DNA of 64,000 nt from contig NZ_JACHJJ010000014.1 in assembly GCF_014203605.1 (NCBI RefSeq), forward strand, positions 62,001 to 126,000, given 5' to 3'. Below the pieces are notes generated by a model. The model was not told the origin of the DNA and ran no database searches. It saw only the letters and a list, made by a program, of their open reading frames with translations. Each line of letters opens with the position of its first letter. Positions within the stretch are counted from its first letter, which is position 1. This document shows positions 59,289 to 64,000 of this stretch, piece by piece. The position numbers and the translations under genes were made by a program. This DNA is from Thiemannella venezuelensis. Lineage in GTDB: Bacteria > Actinomycetota > Actinomycetes > Streptosporangiales > Streptosporangiaceae.

Positions 59289-60779
59289 ATGTGGACGGGC
59301 CGTGGCAGGTTGAGCGTGGCCGCCGGTTTGGTCATGGTGGCCCTGGCCACGCTGGGCTACACCCTGCCTCCGCCGTTCGACCCGTCGCCGCTCCGGGCGG
59401 ACCCGGTCTTCCGGACCCTGCCCGCCCAGCCCGCGGCCGAGGTCAGGCCCGTCGCCGCGACCGGGCGGATCCGCACGGAGGACATCACCGTCCAGGCCCG
59501 GGGCACCACCCTGGAGGCGACGGTCCGCGCCCCGCTCGCCCCGGGCAGGCATCCCGCGCTGGTCTTCGTGCAGGGGGCGGGTCCCGGGGTGCGCGACGAG
59601 TTCACCACCCAGGCCGAGTGGCTGGCCAGGGCCGGGATCGTCACGCTCGTCTACGACAAGAGGACCTCCGGCTACGACTTCCGCCACCGCGACTTCGGGC
59701 TGCTCGCCGACGACGCGCTGCGCGTCCTGGCCGAGCTGCGCAGACGCCCCGACGTGGATCCGGCGCGCGCCGGGCTCTGGGGGGTCAGCGAGGGCAGCTG
59801 GGTGGTCCCGATCGCGGCGGCTCGCAGCGGCGACGTCTCCTTCGCCGTGCTGGTCTCCGCGCCGAACGTCTCGCCCATGCGGCAGGTCAGCTGGGCGCTG
59901 GGCGAGCAGCTGGACCGGCTGCACGCCCCGGCCGGGGTGCGCGAGCTGCTCATCCGGGCGATGGGCGCCGTCGACATGAACTTCCTGCGCCACGACGCCG
60001 AGCCGGCGCTGCGCGGGACGCGGCAGCCGGTGCTGGCCCTGTACGGCACGCGCGACCCGTCGATCCCGTTCGTGGAGAGCAGCCAGGCCCTCACCCGCGC
60101 GCTCTCCGAGGGCGGCAACCCCGCGTACACGATCCGCTACCTCGACGGGGCCGACCACGGCATGCGCCTGCACGGCGGGCCGTTCGCCCCCGGGTACCTG
60201 GAGACGCTCGCCAACTGGGTCACCGGCCTGCCCGGCACGGCCCGGCCCGCGGTGCCCATCGCGGGCGCCACCCCGGTCCAGCGCTTCGAGGCCAGCGAGG
60301 TCCCGGCCGCCCCGTGGTACGCGGGGGGCGCGGTGCTCGGGCTCACGCTCTGCCTGGCCGCGGTCGGCTACGTGGCCGGCCCGGTGGCCGCGATGGTGGT
60401 GCGGCTGCGCGGCCGGCACCTGCCGGCCGCGGCCAACGCCCGGCTCTGGCCGCCGATCCGGCTCCGGTTCCGCCGGATGGCCTGGACCGGGCTGGGGCTG
60501 CTGGTCTCGGTGCTGGCCTTCATCGTGCTGCTGGTGCTGTTCTCGGTGAACCAGGCGGGGGCCTGGCCCGCGGTGCTGGCCGGCTGGCTGGTGATCAAGG
60601 TGCTGGCCGTGCTGATGCTCGTGCAGGAGGTCACGGCCACCGCCGCGGTGGTCGCCGCGCTGCGGGAGGGCTGGCGGCCGAGCCGCCCGCAGCACGTCGC
60701 GATCGCCGGGGTGCTCGGCGGCACCGGCCTGCTGCTGGTCGCGGCGGCCTACTACAGCCTGTTCGCCTTCCCCTGGTGA
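59289..60779 (+). CDS. Membrane-anchored alpha/beta hydrolase
   Basis: 496 aa. An N-terminal hydrophobic signal-anchor (LSVAAGLVMVALATLGYTL) leads to an S9/DLH-like hydrolase domain (about 60-310). The triad is nucleophile GVSEGSW at about 167-173, Asp in YGTRDPSIPF, and His in DGADHGMRL. Residues 335-495 form four transmembrane helices. The catalytic domain should face outside. Proteins with this hydrolase-plus-C-terminal-membrane layout are of unknown substrate. GGGGAGCGG precedes the ATG. Convergent with the DesR-like regulator, 19 nt apart. Confidence 0.82.
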   Translation: MWTGRGRLSVAAGLVMVALATLGYTLPPPFDPSPLRADPVFRTLPAQPAAEVRPVAATGRIRTEDITVQARGTTLEATVRAPLAPGRHPALVFVQGAGPGVRDEFTTQAEWLARAGIVTLVYDKRTSGYDFRHRDFGLLADDALRVLAELRRRPDVDPARAGLWGVSEGSWVVPIAAARSGDVSFAVLVSAPNVSPMRQVSWALGEQLDRLHAPAGVRELLIRAMGAVDMNFLRHDAEPALRGTRQPVLALYGTRDPSIPFVESSQALTRALSEGGNPAYTIRYLDGADHGMRLHGGPFAPGYLETLANWVTGLPGTARPAVPIAGATPVQRFEASEVPAAPWYAGGAVLGLTLCLAAVGYVAGPVAAMVVRLRGRHLPAAANARLWPPIRLRFRRMAWTGLGLLVSVLAFIVLLVLFSVNQAGAWPAVLAGWLVIKVLAVLMLVQEVTATAAVVAALREGWRPSRPQHVAIAGVLGGTGLLLVAAAYYSLFAFPW

Positions 60780-60798
60780 CGGGCGCCCGCCTCCGGCG

Positions 60799-61398
60799 TC
60801 ACAGCCACCCGTTGTCGCGCGCGAGCTGCGCGGCCTCGATGCGGTTGCGGGTGCGGGTCTTGCCGATGGCCGCCGACAGGTGGTTGCGCACGGTGCTCTC
60901 CGACAGGTGGAGACGGGCGGCGATGTCCGCGACGGCGGCGCCGTCGAGGGCCGCGGCGAGCACGTCGCGCTCGCGTCCGGTCAGCGGGCTCGGCCCGGCG
61001 GTGAGCGCGGCGGCGGCGAGGGCGGGGTCGACGATCCGCTCGCCCGCCACGACCCTGCGGATCGCGGCGGCCAGTTCCTCGACGGGGCCGTCCTTCACCA
61101 GGAATCCCGCCGCGCCCGACTCCATCGCCCTGCGCAGGTAGCCGGGCCTGGCGAAGGTGGTGAGGACGAGCACGGCGACGCCGCCCCGGCGCAGTTCGGC
61201 GACGGCGTCCAGGCCGCTGCGCCCCGGCAGCTCGACGTCGAGCAGGGCGATGTCGGGGCGGGCCTCGCGGGCGACGCCCAGGATCGCCTCGCCGTCGCCG
61301 GTCTGGGCGACGACCTCGATGTCGTCCTCCATGCCCAGGAGCAGCGCCAGGGCGTCGCGCATCATGCCCTGGTCCTCGGCGATCATCACCCGGATCAC
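60799..61398 (-). CDS. DesR-like NarL-family response regulator
   Basis: 199 aa. Receiver: MIAEDQGMMRDALALLLGME, phospho-Asp in IALLDVELPGRSG (about 54), and FLVKDGPVEELA. The LuxR HTH is LTGRERDVLAAALDGAAVAD followed by STVRNHLSAAIGKTRTRNRI, ending DNGWL, the usual terminus of DesR-type regulators. The ATG overlaps the kinase stop by 4 nt. It is the last gene of the leftward esterase-kinase-regulator unit. Confidence 0.93.
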   Translation of the reverse strand: MIRVMIAEDQGMMRDALALLLGMEDDIEVVAQTGDGEAILGVAREARPDIALLDVELPGRSGLDAVAELRRGGVAVLVLTTFARPGYLRRAMESGAAGFLVKDGPVEELAAAIRRVVAGERIVDPALAAAALTAGPSPLTGRERDVLAAALDGAAVADIAARLHLSESTVRNHLSAAIGKTRTRNRIEAAQLARDNGWL

Positions 61399-62474
61399 GC
61401 CGTCCTCCCCGGACGGCCCGCCGCGTCCTCTCCCGCCACGGGCACCGCCACCCTCAGGCGGAACCCCCCTCCGCCGACGGGCCCGGCCTCCAGCAGCGCT
61501 CCCGCCGCGGCGGCCCGCTCGGCCAGCCCGTTCAGCCCGTGGCCCCGCTCGCCCCGCCCGCCGGACCCGTCGTTCTCGATCTCCAGTACGACCTCCTCCT
61601 CACCGGCCCGGACCCCTATCCGGCACGCGGCGGCCCCGGCGTGGCGGATCACGTTGGTGACCCCCTCCCGTACGGCCCAGCCGAGCAGGGCGTCGGTGTG
61701 CGGCGCGAGCCGTACCTCGTCGGCGGTGACGGTCGCGCGCACTCCGGCCTCGCGCAGGGCCGCGCCCGCGGCGGCCAGCTCTCCGGCCAGCCCGCGCCCC
61801 CGGTAGCCGGACACGGCCGCGCGCACCTCGGTCAGCGCCCGGCGGCCGATCTCCTCGATCTCGGCGGCCTGGCGGGCGGCCGAGGAGGGGTCGCGGGGGG
61901 CCAGCCGGCGCACGGCCTCGGCCTTGACCACCATCAGCGAGAGCGTGTGCCCGAGCAGGTCGTGCAGGTCGCGGGAGAACCGCTCGCGCTCGGCGCCCAC
62001 CGCGGCCTCGGCCAGCTCCCGCCGTGTCCGGTACAGCTCGAGCGTGACGTGCACGGCGACGCCCGCGGCGGCGGTGCCCCAGGCCACGGCGCCGGCCGCG
62101 TCCTGGCCGCCGCCCGTGGCGAAGGCGACCGCCATCGAGGCGGCGGTGACCGCGGAGAGGGCCGCCGGGACGGCCCTGCCGCGCAGCACCAGGACGCAGG
62201 CGATGGAGACGAGCGGGCACAGGTAGAGCCAGGTGCCGCCGTAGGCCGTGCAGCCGGCCAGGACGACGCCGGCCAGCCCCGCCAGCGCGACCCGCGCGGC
62301 GGGGGCGGCGGCGGGCCGGCCGAAGGCGGCCCGCACGCTCAGCAGGTAGCAGGCGGTGACGGCGGCCAGTGCGGCGGCCTCCGGCCACCGGGGGTCCTCG
62401 GCCAGGTCGGCGGCCGGGAAGAAGACCAGCGCCACCCAGAAGGAGAACGCCGCGGGACCTTTCACCCGGTCCAC
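61395..62474 (-). CDS. DesK-like sensor histidine kinase
   Basis: 359 aa. About five transmembrane helices (10-145) are followed by HisKA_3 with RFSRDLHDLLGHTLSLMVVK (phospho-His), and the ATPase domain with VREGVTNVIRHAG (N-box), EIENDGSGG (G1) and GHGLNGLAERAAAAGA (G2). The membrane-embedded sensor resembles DesK-type thermo/lipid sensors and those controlling drug exporters. GTG start at 62474, one base after the esterase stop, so it is co-transcribed with the esterase gene. Confidence 0.93.
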   Translation of the reverse strand: MDRVKGPAAFSFWVALVFFPAADLAEDPRWPEAAALAAVTACYLLSVRAAFGRPAAAPAARVALAGLAGVVLAGCTAYGGTWLYLCPLVSIACVLVLRGRAVPAALSAVTAASMAVAFATGGGQDAAGAVAWGTAAAGVAVHVTLELYRTRRELAEAAVGAERERFSRDLHDLLGHTLSLMVVKAEAVRRLAPRDPSSAARQAAEIEEIGRRALTEVRAAVSGYRGRGLAGELAAAGAALREAGVRATVTADEVRLAPHTDALLGWAVREGVTNVIRHAGAAACRIGVRAGEEEVVLEIENDGSGGRGERGHGLNGLAERAAAAGALLEAGPVGGGGFRLRVAVPVAGEDAAGRPGRTA

Positions 62475-62475
62475 G

Positions 62476-64000
62476 TTAGTTCCAGAAGTCCAGCCGGTGC
62501 CCGGCCGCGTAGTCGACCGGCCGGACCGCGCCGGGGGCCAGCGACTGCACGCCCCCGTCCACGCGCGGCCAGGCGGGCAGGCCGGGGCCGTTGGGATCGC
62601 CGGCGCGGGCGAAGTTCGTCCAGTAGGCGATCATCTGCCGCGACAGCTCCCGCTGGCCGGGGTCGAGCCGCGCCGCCTTCTCCGGAAACAGGTACGGCAG
62701 GTCGCCCGCGTGGTAGGCGCCCCAGTCGAAGTCCGTCTTCAGCGGCAGGAACATCGGGGCGTCGCGGTCGGCGAACTCGTAGCCGTAGACCGGTGCGTAC
62801 CGGGCGAGCAGGGTGTTCTGCTCGTGGGTGGCCCGGGCCCACATGCGGTCGGTCAGGACCGTCGCCCAGGCGATGCCCGGGGAGGGGAAGCTCCGGGCCG
62901 GATACCGGCGCAGGATCCGCCCGGCGTCCTCGCCGAACGCCTCCGCCACCAGCTCCCGGTACCGCCGCCCGATGAGGGGCCTGCCCTGCGCGTCGTGGTT
63001 CATCCCGACGAAGAGGCGGTGCTCGTCCCGGGTCGCGCCGGCCAGGACCGGCACGCGGTGGTGGCGTCCCGCGCGGATCGCCTCCGAGGGGATCTCCGGG
63101 AGCACCCTGTTGCCGTAGGCGTACGCCTGGAAGGCGTTCATGATCTGCGGTTCCCGGAGGATCCGCTCCACCGGCAGGGCACGCAGGCAGGCCAGGTCGC
63201 GGCAGCCGAGCCGCCCGGCGTAGTGGACGCCCAGCGCCTCGGTCTCGCGCGTGCCGCGCCAGCCCATGGAGGGCTGCGCGGGCAGGCCGGGGACCAGGCT
63301 GCCGGCGGGCATGTCCATCATGGTCTCGCCGCTCTGCATGATCGCCCGGTGGAAGAGGCCCTTCGCCCCGGGCGAGGTGAGGTGCCCGCCGATGGACAGC
63401 GCGCCGTAGGAGAGGCCGAAGACAGTCACGTTGCCCGGGTCCCCGCCGAAGGCCCGGATGTTGCGCCGTACCCAGGCGAGCGCCGCCTGCTGGTCCTGCA
63501 GGCCGTAGGTGCCGGAGTCCTTCAGCCCCGGGTAGCCGAAGGCGCCGAAGACGCCGAGCCGGTAGTTGATCGTGACGACGACCGTCCCCCGCGCGGCGAG
63601 CGGGCGGGCGTCGGAGAAGTGCCCCGCCCCGAGCGCGCCGTCGCCGTGCAGCCAGACCATGACCGGCAGCCCGGCGTCCCGCCCGCGCGGCGCGGTGACG
63701 TTGAGCACCAGGCAGTCCTCCGCGGTGCTGGCGACGGGGGCGTAGTCGGAGCCGACCTGCGGGCACATGTTCCCGGGCGCAGTGGCGTCCCGCACCCCCG
63801 TCCAGGGGCCGGCCCGCCGCGGCGACTCCCATCGTCCGGCGGCGGCGTACGGAATGCCGTGGAAGGTCCGGTGCCCGGGGGTCACCGTGCCGCGTACGGC
63901 CCCCGTCTCGGTCCTGACGACCGCGGGGTCGGCCTGCGCCGGTGTCCCGGCGCAGGCGGTGAGGAGGAGCGCGGCGGGCAGGACGGCCCGCCGGACGGAC
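62476..64000 (-). CDS. Lipoprotein carboxylesterase type B (5' end outside window)
   Basis: At least 507 aa of a type-B carboxylesterase. The frame continues to the window edge: upstream of the first internal start it reads RRAVLPAALLLTACAG, a lipoprotein signal with lipobox LTAC, then RTETGAVRGTVTPGHRTFHG, the normal esterase N-terminus. So only the first few codons are missing. Triad: Ser in FGLSYGALS (GxSxG), Glu in TRDEHRLF, and His in AYHAGDLPYLF. A surface-anchored esterase, likely acting on exogenous esters, followed by the DesK/DesR pair that may control it. Confidence 0.9.
   Translation of the reverse strand, partial: SVRRAVLPAALLLTACAGTPAQADPAVVRTETGAVRGTVTPGHRTFHGIPYAAAGRWESPRRAGPWTGVRDATAPGNMCPQVGSDYAPVASTAEDCLVLNVTAPRGRDAGLPVMVWLHGDGALGAGHFSDARPLAARGTVVVTINYRLGVFGAFGYPGLKDSGTYGLQDQQAALAWVRRNIRAFGGDPGNVTVFGLSYGALSIGGHLTSPGAKGLFHRAIMQSGETMMDMPAGSLVPGLPAQPSMGWRGTRETEALGVHYAGRLGCRDLACLRALPVERILREPQIMNAFQAYAYGNRVLPEIPSEAIRAGRHHRVPVLAGATRDEHRLFVGMNHDAQGRPLIGRRYRELVAEAFGEDAGRILRRYPARSFPSPGIAWATVLTDRMWARATHEQNTLLARYAPVYGYEFADRDAPMFLPLKTDFDWGAYHAGDLPYLFPEKAARLDPGQRELSRQMIAYWTNFARAGDPNGPGLPAWPRVDGGVQSLAPGAVRPVDYAAGHRLDFWN

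Overview
The window is about 72% G+C with strongly biased third codon positions, GTG/TTG starts, 4-nt stop/start overlaps and actinobacterial gene families. These include XRE-TPR and anti-sigma-like ATPase pairs, a GH6-CBM2 cellulase with a CebR/CelR-type box, and a RamC-like LanKC. It is best read as chromosomal DNA of a filamentous actinomycete, probably of the Streptosporangiaceae type. The family-level placement is inference; no rRNA or tRNA gene was seen. The left-most gene is complete; the right-most (a lipoprotein carboxylesterase) runs off the right edge.

Layout. 0-2 kb: pseudouridine breakdown (psuG and a PfkB kinase). 2-7.9 kb: an unrecognised 577-aa protein, a secreted GH6 cellulase, a MarR regulator with a 29-bp dyad, a small membrane protein, and a MerR regulator coupled to a membrane protein. 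8-16 kb is an accessory block. A large TnpB-like RuvC nuclease gene lies against a decapitated and frameshifted LysR gene. It is followed by a VOC protein and a six-gene group (YdcF, XRE-TPR, resolvase-fold-like, HATPase, SAH-hydrolase-like, NUDIX). 16-22.7 kb: a leucine/isovalerate catabolic operon (acyl-CoA dehydrogenase, HMG-CoA lyase, methylcrotonyl-CoA carboxylase alpha and beta) read leftward from a divergent TetR gene. 22.9-24.8 kb: a DrrAB-type exporter. 24.9-29.6 kb: a secreted repeat protein, a fused branched-chain 2-oxoacid dehydrogenase E1 and an M50-like membrane protein.

29.7-39.8 kb is a class III lanthipeptide cluster. In order it holds a sensor kinase, LanKC synthetase, two genes for one identical 44-aa precursor, a strong hairpin, two ABC exporter half-transporters, a prolyl-oligopeptidase-type protease (likely leader peptidase) and a convergent NarL-type response regulator. 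Each core carries two labionin-type S/T-x-x-S/T-x-x-x-C motifs. The kinase, LanKC and precursors should make and cyclise the peptide, the POP trims the leader, the transporters export it, and the split kinase/regulator pair controls it.

40.1-45.8 kb holds an overlapping three-gene operon whose products look like a kleisin, a double winged-helix KITE-like protein and an SMC-type ATPase. It is a MukFEB/MksFEB-like or Wadjet-like condensin module with no recognisable JetD nuclease. 45.8-53.8 kb: a ThrE-type exporter, two paralogous GGDEF genes sharing a 342-bp identical tract, an OmpR/HK pair, and an ABC-2-like membrane protein with an embedded DUF1349-like lectin-fold domain. 53.9-59.1 kb: sbcC/sbcD. 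59.3-64 kb: a membrane alpha/beta hydrolase, then a lipoprotein esterase operon with a DesK/DesR-like two-component system.
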